Shown here: piece by piece, positions 1-6,187 of the stretch
How positions within the stretch are numbered: position 1 is the first letter of the stretch
How the letters are laid out: the number at the start of each line of letters is the position of its first letter
Origin: Lachnospiraceae bacterium
GTDB lineage: Bacteria > Bacillota_A > Clostridia > Lachnospirales > Lachnospiraceae
Reading direction: 5' to 3'
Assembly: GCA_017652545.1 (NCBI GenBank)
Contig: JAGCAV010000340.1
Span: 1 to 14,743 of the forward strand
Length of the DNA: 14,743 nt
Made by a program: the position numbers and the translations under genes
Notes under the pieces: generated by a model
Told to the model about the DNA's origin: nothing
Database searches by the model: none
What the model saw: only the letters and a program-made list of their open reading frames with translations

Positions 1-108
1 ACGTCGGGGAAAACGTGGTATGCCCGCGTGCGCGCATGGAAGACTGATTCTGCCGGAAAGCCGGTATACGGAAAGTGGAGCAAACCGGCAAAGTGCAGGG
101 TAAAATAA
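1..108 (+). CDS. C-terminal end of an Fn3-like surface protein (partial)
   Basis: Frame 1 is open from the first base to a TAA at 106-108, giving the last 35 residues of a protein whose start lies outside the window. The residues contain Y-A-R-V-R-A-W-K-T (7-15), then a short loop and Y-G-K-W-S-K (23-28). This is the pattern of the last two strands of fibronectin type III domains that often end clostridial secreted or wall-bound proteins. The stop codon directly abuts the ATG of the next gene. The Fn3 assignment rests on a short fragment, so the identity of the whole protein is unknown. Confidence 0.65.
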   Translation, partial: TSGKTWYARVRAWKTDSAGKPVYGKWSKPAKCRVK

Positions 109-1023
109 ATGAAACGCTTAATACAGTTATTTGTGCCGGGGGAGAGCCCGGACAGTGAATACGGGAGGACCATCCGACGTGTTTCCGTGATCTCCATGAT
201 CGGAAATCTGATCCTGGCCGCATTTAAATTTGTCGCCGGTTTTGTCGGAAGATCGGACGCCATGATCAGTGACGCCATTCACTCCTCCTCGGATATTGCA
301 GGAAGCCTGATCGTCATGATCGGGGCGACGGTATCGGAAAAGGAGGCGGATGAAGAGCATCCGTACGGACATGAACGCTTTGAATGCCTGGCGTCCCTCC
401 TGCTGGCCGCCATTCTGTTCATCGCCGGTGCCGGGATGGTATCGGAGGGAATGCATAAGATCCTGTCCGGTTCCTACAAGGTATCGCCTTACCCCGGACT
501 GATCGCGCTGATCGCCGCGATCTGTTCCATTGCAGTCAAAGAAGGGATGTACTGGTATACCTATCTGAACGCCAAAAGGATCCGCTCTGATTCCCTGCGG
601 GCAGAGGCATGGCATCATCGTTCAGACGCGTTCTCTTCGATCGGCTCGCTCATCGGTATTTTCGGGGCCCGTATGGGGATGCGGATTCTGGATCCGCTGG
701 CAGGAATTCTGATTTCCCTGTTTATCTGGAAGGCTGCGTGGTCGATCTGCCGGGATGCCATTGACAAGCTCACAGACCATTCCTGCAGTCCGGAGTATGA
801 GGACGAGATCCGCGCCTGTGTGCTGGAGGATCCCCGGGTACACGGGATCGACCTGCTCCGCACCAGGGAATTCGGACGCAAGATCTATCTGGACATGGAA
901 GTGCGTCTGGACAGGGATCTGCAGCTGTATGCGGCGCATCAGATCGCGGAAGAACTGCACGATCTGGTCGAGAAACGGTTCCCCGATATCAAGCATGTTA
1001 TGATCCATGTGAACCCGGACTGA
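109..1023 (+). CDS. Cation diffusion facilitator family metal exporter
   Basis: A 304-residue membrane protein that should export a divalent metal ion in exchange for protons. Hydrophobic segments fill roughly residues 25-200 and a soluble dimerisation domain of about 90 residues follows. Family signatures visible are S-D-A-M-I-S-D-A near the start of TM2, the metal-site pair H58-xxx-D62 in TM2, H84-P-Y-G-H88 in the first cytoplasmic loop, and H169-xxx-D173 in TM5. The HxxxD plus HxxxD arrangement is commonly zinc-associated in this family. The neighbouring MntP-type gene points instead to manganese, so the substrate is left open. The ATG follows the upstream TAA with no gap, and an AGGG lies about 9 bases before it. 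Full length for the family, with no sign of damage. Confidence 0.92.
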   Translation: MKRLIQLFVPGESPDSEYGRTIRRVSVISMIGNLILAAFKFVAGFVGRSDAMISDAIHSSSDIAGSLIVMIGATVSEKEADEEHPYGHERFECLASLLLAAILFIAGAGMVSEGMHKILSGSYKVSPYPGLIALIAAICSIAVKEGMYWYTYLNAKRIRSDSLRAEAWHHRSDAFSSIGSLIGIFGARMGMRILDPLAGILISLFIWKAAWSICRDAIDKLTDHSCSPEYEDEIRACVLEDPRVHGIDLLRTREFGRKIYLDMEVRLDRDLQLYAAHQIAEELHDLVEKRFPDIKHVMIHVNPD

Positions 1024-1056
1024 TTGGATGACGGCGTAAGGACTAGAATACCTGAA

Positions 1057-1728
1057 ATGATGAAATGGAATGTAATGTTTTTCCTGAACAGTGCCCTGCT
1101 GGGTGTGGGACTTTCAATGGATGCCTTTTCTGTCTCCCTGGCAAACGGACTGCATGAACCGGCGATGTCCGGTGCAAAGATGTGCCTGATCGCAGGAGTT
1201 TTCGCGTTCTTTCAGGCTTTCATGCCAATGGTGGGATGGGTGTGCGTGCATACCATCCTGGAGATGTTTCAGAAACTGGAAAAGCTGATCCCCTGGATCG
1301 CGCTGCTGCTCCTGGCGTGGATCGGCGGGAAAATGCTGCTGGAGGGCATCCGGGAAATACGCGGCCGGAAGGTGTCCGGAAAAGAGAAAGGTTCCGACGG
1401 GAATACCATCGGGCATCCTTCTGTCACGGAAGAGAGCAGTATGGATGCCGGAGTGAAACTTGCCGCGCTCGGCGGCGGTGCACTGCTGCTTCAGGGAATC
1501 GCCACCTCCATCGATGCGCTGTCCGTCGGATTTACCATTGCGGAGTACGGCCCGGTAAGGGCGGTAACGGGTTCGCTTATCATTGCCGCCGTAACGTTCG
1601 TGTTCAGTCTTGCGGGACTGAAGATCGGGAAACGGTTCGGGACCCGGTTCTCAGGCGGTGCAGGGATCCTGGGAGGCCTGATCCTGATCGGGATCGGGCT
1701 GGAGATCTTTCTGACAGGAATATTGTAA
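1057..1728 (+). CDS. mntP: MntP-type manganese efflux pump
   Basis: A six-helix inner-membrane exporter of the MntP (formerly YebN) family, which lowers toxic intracellular Mn2+. Both halves carry the family motif: G-L-S-M-D22-A-F-S-V-S near the start and A-T-S-I-D153-A-L-S-V-G after the central loop. A G-G-K-M-L-L-E-G block ends TM3 and G-G-L-I-L-I-G-I-G lies in the last helix. A hydrophilic loop of about 35 residues (roughly 100-135) makes it longer than the 188-residue E. coli protein. The frame stays open up to a TTG at 1024, abutting the previous stop, but no ribosome site precedes that. I prefer ATG 1057 (223 aa), with AAGGA at 1038-1042; this start is uncertain and ATG 1075 is possible. 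Probably co-transcribed with the CDF gene. No yybP-ykoY leader is visible, because there is no room for one. Confidence 0.88.
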   Translation: MMKWNVMFFLNSALLGVGLSMDAFSVSLANGLHEPAMSGAKMCLIAGVFAFFQAFMPMVGWVCVHTILEMFQKLEKLIPWIALLLLAWIGGKMLLEGIREIRGRKVSGKEKGSDGNTIGHPSVTEESSMDAGVKLAALGGGALLLQGIATSIDALSVGFTIAEYGPVRAVTGSLIIAAVTFVFSLAGLKIGKRFGTRFSGGAGILGGLILIGIGLEIFLTGIL

Positions 1729-1730
1729 TG

Positions 1731-1764
1731 AAAACACCCCGCTGCAAAAGGGCGGGGTGTTTTT
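1731..1764. terminator. Strong bidirectional intrinsic terminator
   Basis: A perfect 12-bp stem (left arm 1731-1742, right arm 1752-1763) encloses a 9-base loop. The right arm ends in a T run, stopping mntP transcription. The left arm begins with AAAA, so on the minus strand the same hairpin is followed by TTTT and can end the converging cdd operon. Confidence 0.9.
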
Positions 1765-1812
1765 GTGTTATCCGATTTTATGTTCTGTGCAGGAGCAGGG
1801 CAGCCTGGTCTG

Positions 1813-2232
1813 TCATTCATTAAGACTCCTGAAAACATGGGGCAGGAGATCGTCCAGTCTGTATTCTTCGATCTCCGTTTCGCTTTCCACCAGGAAGACC
1901 TGAAAGGAACCCTCGCAGAATTCACTCATGACCTGCAGGCACATGCCGCACGGGAGGCAGTGGGCGACGGGCGGTTCTCCCGTTTTTCCTCCGGAGACAG
2001 CAATTGCTTCAAAGGCATGGTGACCGGCGGCGGCAGCGGAGAACATGGCGACCCGTTCCGCACAGAGTCCTGCCGGAAACGAAGCATTCTCTACGTTGCA
2101 GCCGGTGAAAACGGTTCCGTCTTTTGAAAGAAGGGCCGCGCCCACGCTGAAATGTGAATAAGGGACGTATGCCATCTGACGCATTTCCATTGCCCTGCGG
2201 GCCAGTTCAATCTTGCATGCTTCTGTAATCAT
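1813..2232 (-). CDS. cdd: Cytidine deaminase
   Basis: A 139-residue tetrameric-type cytidine deaminase that converts cytidine or deoxycytidine to uridine or deoxyuridine in pyrimidine salvage. The zinc site is intact: C57-A-E59 within a G-C-N-V-E-N-A-S block, then P94-C95-G-M-C98. C57, C95 and C98 bind zinc and E59 is the proton shuttle. Length matches the Bacillus enzyme (about 136 aa). The usual PCGAC-RQ stretch reads PCGMC-LQ here, a mild substitution next to the metal site. AAAGGA lies 10 bases before the ATG. Last gene of the minus-strand operon, 66 bases after the PfkB-family gene, ending about 50 bases before the shared terminator. Confidence 0.95.
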   Translation of the reverse strand: MITEACKIELARRAMEMRQMAYVPYSHFSVGAALLSKDGTVFTGCNVENASFPAGLCAERVAMFSAAAAGHHAFEAIAVSGGKTGEPPVAHCLPCGMCLQVMSEFCEGSFQVFLVESETEIEEYRLDDLLPHVFRSLNE

Positions 2233-2298
2233 CCCGAAAAATTCCTTTCCTAATCATACGTTTCAGATACCGATCCCTGCCGTGGCGAAACCGGACCG

Positions 2299-3231
2299 TT
2301 ACGCCCGGTATTCTTTCACACAGACATCTTCCATTACCGCTTCAATCTCTGGTCCGGAGGCCAGCCATTTCCGGTAAGCCGTGGCGGAACCCGCGGCACA
2401 CGCCAGACGCATGCTTTTTGCGGCATCCCCGTTATATCGTTCCAGTCCGGCAAGAAACCCTCCGATACTGGAGTCGCCCGCACCGACGGTTGAAACCATG
2501 GGAAGTTTCTTTTCCAGCACAGCCCGGTACAGCCTGCCGTCTTCTGTCAGAAGGAGAGCGCCGTCCCCGCCAAGGGTGACGAATACATTTGCCGCTCCTT
2601 CCGCCTGCGCACGGTGCATCAGGGAAATGATCTCTTCCTCCGTGTTTTTTCCGGAGTGGTACATTTCCAGCAGTTCTTCCTGGTTCGGCTTGATCAGGAA
2701 GGGACCGCAGGAGAATGTGGAATGCAGGGCCTCTCCCTCGGCGTCCACGACAAAACGGATGCCGCGTTCAGAACAGATCCTGCAGATGGTCTGGTAAAGA
2801 TCCCCGGCGCTGCCCGGCAGATTTCCGGAAAGGACCAGGGTGTCTGAAGCGGTAAGCGCTGTAACCCGGTCCAGAAGATCGTGGATCTGCGCTTTTCCGA
2901 TCTGCGGCCCGGTACCGTTGACTGCTGTTTCCTGTGCACAGTCCAGTTTTACATTGATGCGCGTTTCCCCTTCCGGCAGATAGATAAAATCACACCGGCA
3001 TCCGAACTCATTTGTGATCGCCTCCAGCAGGCGCCCCGTTTTTCCGGCTGCAAACCCCCATGCCGTACTTTCAACGCCCAGTCTGGAGAGAATGACGGAT
3101 ACATTGATTCCTTTTCCGCCGGGAAAGAGTTCTTCTTTCGCGGACCGGTTGATCTGTCCCGGATGCAGTCCGCTTTCTGTCAGATCCATGTGATAGTCTA
3201 CGGCCGGATTTACAGTGATGGTATAGATCAT
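2299..3231 (-). CDS. PfkB-family sugar-phosphate kinase (1-phosphofructokinase-like)
   Basis: A 310-residue ribokinase-fold kinase of the FruK/LacC branch, predicted to phosphorylate a phosphorylated ketohexose such as fructose-1-phosphate or tagatose-6-phosphate using ATP. Motifs in order: T-V-N-P-A-V-D (6-12), the PfkB signature G38-G-K-G-I-N-V, S-G-N-L-P-G (135-140), L-I-K-P-N-Q-E-E-L (179-187), V-T-L-G-G-D-G-A (218-225), and G250-A-G-D253-S with catalytic base D253. No fruA or fruB phosphotransferase gene is nearby, so I give no gene symbol and leave the substrate open. The frame contains ATG at 3237 and 3231. The ribosome site ends 1-2 bases from the first but 7 from the second, and MIYT is the usual family N-terminus, so 3231 is chosen. 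Confidence 0.88.
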   Translation of the reverse strand: MIYTITVNPAVDYHMDLTESGLHPGQINRSAKEELFPGGKGINVSVILSRLGVESTAWGFAAGKTGRLLEAITNEFGCRCDFIYLPEGETRINVKLDCAQETAVNGTGPQIGKAQIHDLLDRVTALTASDTLVLSGNLPGSAGDLYQTICRICSERGIRFVVDAEGEALHSTFSCGPFLIKPNQEELLEMYHSGKNTEEEIISLMHRAQAEGAANVFVTLGGDGALLLTEDGRLYRAVLEKKLPMVSTVGAGDSSIGGFLAGLERYNGDAAKSMRLACAAGSATAYRKWLASGPEIEAVMEDVCVKEYRA

Positions 3232-3238
3232 AGGCATT

Positions 3239-3244
3239 TCCTTT
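3239..3244 (-). promoter_or_regulatory. Ribosome binding site deciding the PfkB-kinase start
   Basis: On the minus strand this reads AAAGGA. It is 7 bases from ATG 3231 but almost touches ATG 3237, so it supports the shorter protein. Confidence 0.7.
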
Positions 3245-3250
3245 CTTCCG

Positions 3251-3266
3251 GCGGGATTTTTCCCGC
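3251..3266 (-). other. Short GC hairpin between psd and the PfkB-kinase gene
   Basis: A perfect 6-bp stem GCGGGA/TCCCGC with a 4-base A loop on the transcribed strand. It sits in the 60-base gap and ends about 6 bases before the kinase ribosome site. No T run follows, so it is not a terminator. It may be an mRNA-processing or stability element, or have no function. Confidence 0.5.
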
Positions 3267-3291
3267 AGGCTGTGGCAGCTGGCTGACATTT

Positions 3292-4095
3292 TTACAGGCG
3301 CTGTCCCATGAGGACAGGGATCTCGGTTCCGGTCCGTCCCGCTTCGAGATACCGTTCCAGGGAGGGTCCTTTTCCCTTCTGCAGCAGTACGATGACCGTT
3401 GAACCGCCGTACTGGAAATAGCCCTTTTCCAGTCCGCGGACAACATCCCTTTCTTCATAATGGTTCCGGATGCGGCCCACCAGCATGGCGCCGACCTCCA
3501 TCTGCAGGACGGTGCCTGCCGTTCTGGTGCGGATCAGTGTGTAGGAGCGGCAGTTCTGCGCAAATACCGGAAATACATCCAGCGCATCAGGACGGACGGT
3601 GTGGAGCACGCCCGGCAGGAACACGTTCCGGCTGGCTCTGCCGCTTTCGATGTAGCAGTACCGGTGATAATGATTTACACAGAGCCGGAATACCAGACAG
3701 ACGCCTCCCTCGAAGCGGGCTGCAAGATGCGCATTTCCCAGCAGGGAAGAGACGGTGTAGCTGCACTCTTTCACATGCAGAACAGTGTCTTCCCGGATCG
3801 GAAAAGCTTTTGCCAGTCCGTCGCACGGCGCAATGAGCGCGTCCGGATCTTCGCATACCGGCCGCAGTCCGTCCCGGATCTTTCTGCTGAAGCAGTCGTT
3901 GAAGCTTTTCATGTTCTCCGTTTCAAATTCTGACAGGTCGATCCCGGCGCGTTTTACAAAGCCGGGGATCAGAAATGCAGAGGCCGGGGAATCCAGAAAA
4001 GAACCGCACAGCCGGGAAAGACGGCGGTCTGTGAGAAACGGAAGAAGCGCTCTTCCGGTATTTGTATGATACAGGAATTGTACAGGAGTCATCAT
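3292..4095 (-). CDS. psd: Phosphatidylserine decarboxylase proenzyme
   Basis: A 267-residue proenzyme that decarboxylates phosphatidylserine to phosphatidylethanolamine at the membrane. Family features in order: S-F-N-D-C-F-S-R (64-71), A-P-C-D92-G with the conserved Asp, N-H-Y-H144-R-Y-C, V-G-A-M-L-V-G (201-207), and K-G-Y-F-Q-Y-G-G-S232-T-V-I-V near the C terminus. Self-cleavage between G231 and S232 would make a 231-residue beta chain and a 36-residue alpha chain with the pyruvoyl group on S232. The site reads GGST rather than E. coli LGST. The second His of the usual YHRxH motif is Cys147 here. Two adjacent ATGs (4095 and 4092) share AAGGAG at 4101-4106, spaced 5 or 8 bases away. Lies 39 bases after pssA, whose product is its substrate. 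Confidence 0.94.
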   Translation of the reverse strand: MMTPVQFLYHTNTGRALLPFLTDRRLSRLCGSFLDSPASAFLIPGFVKRAGIDLSEFETENMKSFNDCFSRKIRDGLRPVCEDPDALIAPCDGLAKAFPIREDTVLHVKECSYTVSSLLGNAHLAARFEGGVCLVFRLCVNHYHRYCYIESGRASRNVFLPGVLHTVRPDALDVFPVFAQNCRSYTLIRTRTAGTVLQMEVGAMLVGRIRNHYEERDVVRGLEKGYFQYGGSTVIVLLQKGKGPSLERYLEAGRTGTEIPVLMGQRL

Positions 4096-4134
4096 GACCG
4101 CTCCTTGAAAAAGAGGATACCGGGGCGGCGCAAG

Positions 4135-4839
4135 CTACCGCTTCAGGAAAAACCGGATGATCAGCAGAAGAATAAATTCCACGGTTCCGATTCCCAGCAG
4201 AACGAAGACCATTTTCAGGTTCGGTTTCGGAACGCGTATTCTGGAAACAAACAGGAAAGCGGTGATCAGCATGACTCCGAAATAGATGATGGCAAGTTCG
4301 CTTTTGGTGACATACTGGATCAGAAGAACCGTGGGAAAGATAAGCGCCGCCGAGGTCGTCGGGAGACCGGTAAAATACTTCCGGACCTGTTTTTCACCGG
4401 AACTGCCGTGTTCTTCCAGAACGTTGAAATAGGCCAGACGGATGACGGCTGCCAGCACATAGAGGATGCCGATCCCGATGAGAAAAACAGGATATATGAT
4501 ACGCGGTTCCCCGACCTGCTGATGCAGAATATGAGGCACATCGGAATACTTGGGGCTGATCCGCAGCATGGCGATGCCGATACAGGGCGGAAGCACCCCG
4601 AAGGAGATCAGATCAGCCAGGGAATCGATCTGGATCCCGAAACTGATCTGTGCTGCGGTCCGGTCCTTTTTGGTCCGGGCAACCCTGCCGTCAAAGGTAT
4701 CGCAAAGACCGGAAAGCATCAGAAAGAACATCCCGATAAAGGGATGACCGATCCCGCTCAGGCAGACAATGATCCCGAGCGTACCGGATACAACGGATAA
4801 ATAGGTCAGTATGACTGTATAATTATAATAGCCGATCAT
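4135..4839 (-). CDS. pssA: CDP-diacylglycerol--serine O-phosphatidyltransferase
   Basis: A 234-residue multi-helix membrane enzyme joining CDP-diacylglycerol and L-serine into phosphatidylserine and CMP. The CDP-alcohol phosphotransferase motif is present with all four aspartates: D47-T-F-D50-G-R-V-A-R55, then G68-xxx-D72-xxx-D76. The gap between AR and G is 12 residues instead of the usual 8. Y-F-T-G-L-P (155-160) is the block that separates PssA from phosphatidylglycerophosphate synthase. At least five hydrophobic helices follow and the C terminus is basic. The nearest ribosome-site-like GAAAGG is 15 bases from the ATG, so initiation may be weak or coupled. It follows the PAP2 gene by 87 bases and precedes psd. 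Confidence 0.93.
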   Translation of the reverse strand: MIGYYNYTVILTYLSVVSGTLGIIVCLSGIGHPFIGMFFLMLSGLCDTFDGRVARTKKDRTAAQISFGIQIDSLADLISFGVLPPCIGIAMLRISPKYSDVPHILHQQVGEPRIIYPVFLIGIGILYVLAAVIRLAYFNVLEEHGSSGEKQVRKYFTGLPTTSAALIFPTVLLIQYVTKSELAIIYFGVMLITAFLFVSRIRVPKPNLKMVFVLLGIGTVEFILLLIIRFFLKR

Positions 4840-4870
4840 AATATGATAGCCATGCCTTTCTTTGAAAATG

Positions 4871-4907
4871 CAGGGAGGCCGGAAGCTTTTATGCCGGTCC
4901 TGTTTTT
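4871..4907. other. Intergenic two-part hairpin with T run (possible attenuator or antisense terminator)
   Basis: On the plus strand CAGG-N4-CCGG, an 11-base loop, then CCGG-T-CCTG pair as two 4-bp helices and are followed by TTTTT at 4903-4907. That is a terminator-like order for plus-strand RNA, antisense to the operon. On the minus strand the same hairpin is followed by CATTTT, so it could also partly stop transcription between the PAP2 gene and pssA. The internal loop makes it modest in strength. Confidence 0.4.
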
Positions 4908-4926
4908 GCAGGCGGGGAGGAATGTT

Positions 4927-5556
4927 TCACTTCAGCCACGGCAGCCGGCCGGCAAGCCAGAAACCAAACTGCGCCAGCAGGATCCCTGCAGGGATATCCA
5001 CGACAACATGCTGTTTTACCAGCACCGTGGAGGCGCAGATCAGAAGCGCGCAGACCAGCGAAAAAGGCCGGTACCAGCGCGGCGCATGCGTGATCGTCAG
5101 AGCGCTGCAGAAGCAGATCCAGCTTTCCAGACAGTGGACCGAGGGAAACAGGTTGTCAGGCTGGTCGATCCGGTAGAACCATGCCGTCAGGTCATTGAAG
5201 ATTCCGGTCCCGTTGATCTGTGCCCGTTCCATTGTGGTGGGCAGCAGAATGAAAATGAGGAATGCAGCGGCTTCTGCAATGATATTTCCGACCGTGATCT
5301 GATAACAGGCCCGGGGACTGTCGTATGACGCGAGAAGATATCCGGCGATCCAGAACGCAAAAGAAAGCAGATAAATCAGAATAAAGGACGGCACAAACGG
5401 AATTTTTTCATCGACCGCAAGCGCGAAACAGTAATGCGTCCGGTGTTCGTTTATTTTCCTTGCCCCGTAATACGAAAGCACGTGGACGGCGACAGCGCCG
5501 GCCAGCGGCAGGATGCAGTACCGTGGAGGAAGGACTGCAAGGATCCGGTTTGCCAT
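4927..5556 (-). CDS. PAP2-family membrane lipid phosphatase
   Basis: A 209-residue membrane protein with about six hydrophobic segments and PAP2 superfamily catalytic motifs. These are F-P138-S-V-H141 (the PSxH motif) and S176-T-V-L-V-K-Q-H183-V-V-V-D187, matching SxxxxxxHxxxD with nucleophile H183. L-P-T-T-M-E-R (105-111) may be a degenerate first motif. The arginine usual after the motif-3 serine is Thr177, as in the PAP2_3-type branch. Family members dephosphorylate phosphatidic acid, phosphatidylglycerophosphate or isoprenyl pyrophosphates. Its place as first gene before pssA and psd suggests a phospholipid substrate, but the sequence does not say which. AAAGGGG lies 12-13 bases before the ATG. 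Confidence 0.85.
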   Translation of the reverse strand: MANRILAVLPPRYCILPLAGAVAVHVLSYYGARKINEHRTHYCFALAVDEKIPFVPSFILIYLLSFAFWIAGYLLASYDSPRACYQITVGNIIAEAAAFLIFILLPTTMERAQINGTGIFNDLTAWFYRIDQPDNLFPSVHCLESWICFCSALTITHAPRWYRPFSLVCALLICASTVLVKQHVVVDIPAGILLAQFGFWLAGRLPWLK

Positions 5557-5587
5557 AAAACAAGAATCCCCTTTCTTTGCAATTCAT

Positions 5588-5600
5588 TCCGACTGTCGGA
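5588..5600. promoter_or_regulatory. Palindrome in the lipid-operon leader (candidate operator)
   Basis: TCCGAC-T-GTCGGA is a perfect 6-bp inverted repeat around one central base. It lies 15 bases downstream of the minus-strand -10 box, so it would fall at about +9 to +21 of the transcript. A one-base loop makes an RNA hairpin less natural than a protein-binding operator. It does not match the LexA or PerR boxes I know. Confidence 0.4.
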
Positions 5601-5615
5601 TTTCAATCCAAACAC

Positions 5616-5644
5616 ATTATACGAAAAACCCCGGAGAAAGGAAA
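5616..5644 (-). promoter_or_regulatory. Promoter of the lipid operon
   Basis: A perfect TATAAT on the minus strand occupies 5621-5616. A weak -35 (TTTCCT, 3 of 6) lies 17 bases upstream at 5644-5639. It is about 60 bases from the PAP2-gene ATG and divergent from the superoxide reductase promoter. Confidence 0.55.
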
Positions 5645-5675
5645 GCAGGAAATCAAAACTAAGAAAACAGTATCA

Positions 5676-5705
5676 TTGCAGACGGGGAACGCGTTATGCT
5701 ATAAT
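5676..5705 (+). promoter_or_regulatory. Extended -10 promoter of the superoxide reductase gene
   Basis: TG-C-TATAAT at 5697-5705 is a perfect extended -10. A weak TTGCAG at 5676-5681 lies 18 bases upstream as a -35, fitting extended -10 promoters. The leader just after it holds an inverted repeat CATTTT-N11-AAAATG (5706-5728) and CGAAAA-like units at 5715, 5721 and 5730. Confidence 0.65.
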
Positions 5706-5766
5706 CATTTTTATCGGAAACGAAAATGTCGAAAACACCAGACGCCTTTTTGCGAAAGGAGATGCC

Positions 5767-6141
5767 ATGAAATTCTATCAGTGTGAAAAATGTAAAAAAA
5801 TCGTCGGAATGATCCAGAAATCCGCCTGTCCGACCATGTGCTGCGGTGAACCCATGAAGGAAATGGTGCCAAACAGCACGGATGCAGCAGCGGAAAAACA
5901 TGTTCCGGTGATCGGGACCGAAGGGAATCTTGTGACTGTGACGGTCGGCTCGGCAGCCCATCCCATGCTGGAGGAACATTATATTATGTGGATCGCACTG
6001 GAGAGCAGACAGGGCATGCAGCGCAAAGCGCTTGTTCCCGGCGGGGAGCCGAAGGCAGTATTTGCGCTTGCTCCCGGGGATGAACCGGTCGCTGCATATG
6101 CATACTGCAATCTGCACGGACTCTGGGAAGCAAAGATCTGA
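5767..6141 (+). CDS. dfx: Desulfoferrodoxin (two-iron superoxide reductase)
   Basis: A 124-residue cytoplasmic enzyme that reduces superoxide to hydrogen peroxide without making oxygen, a typical defence of anaerobes. The N-terminal desulforedoxin domain has the four-cysteine iron site C6-x2-C9-x15-C25-C26, with the same spacing as Desulfovibrio desulfoferrodoxin. The catalytic domain shows E43-K44-H45-V-P-V-I, H65-P-M, H71-Y-I and Y-C114-N-L-H117-G-L-W. These are the four histidines and one cysteine of the active iron, plus the conserved Glu-Lys pair. An extra Cys21 lies in the first domain. The frame is open far upstream, but AAAGGAG at 5756-5761 fixes the start at ATG 5767. It appears monocistronic. 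Confidence 0.95.
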   Translation: MKFYQCEKCKKIVGMIQKSACPTMCCGEPMKEMVPNSTDAAAEKHVPVIGTEGNLVTVTVGSAAHPMLEEHYIMWIALESRQGMQRKALVPGGEPKAVFALAPGDEPVAAYAYCNLHGLWEAKI

Positions 6142-6158
6142 CGCGGGGATCTTTTGAT

Positions 6159-6184
6159 GTCCGGCGGATGATTTCGGACCTTTT
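6159..6184 (+). terminator. Weak putative terminator after the superoxide reductase gene
   Basis: GTCCG (6159-6163) and CGGAC (6175-6179) form a 5-bp GC-rich stem with an 11-base loop, followed by CTTTT. An alternative 7-bp AT-rich stem (6132-6138 with 6148-6154) overlaps the stop codon. Either is marginal, so readthrough into the ATPase operon is possible. Confidence 0.35.
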
Positions 6185-6187
6185 ATA

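Noticed and set aside
1024..1056. TTG 1024 as the mntP start
   Set aside because: It abuts the preceding stop with no ribosome site, and it would add 11 polar residues absent from the family N-terminus.
4066..4800. A 244-codon plus-strand open frame opposite pssA
   Set aside because: It is highly charged low-complexity translation (many Asp, Gln, Lys) complementary to membrane-helix codons, which is a shadow of PssA.
4836..4852. A five-codon mini-ORF whose TGA overlaps the pssA ATG, as a coupling leader
   Set aside because: Its only ribosome-site-like sequence is 1-2 bases from its ATG, too close to work. The overlap is probably chance.
5434..5766. N-terminal extension of the superoxide reductase frame
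   Set aside because: The frame is open upstream, but it runs through the PAP2 gene and both promoters. The strong ribosome site at 5756-5761 and family length fix the start at 5767.
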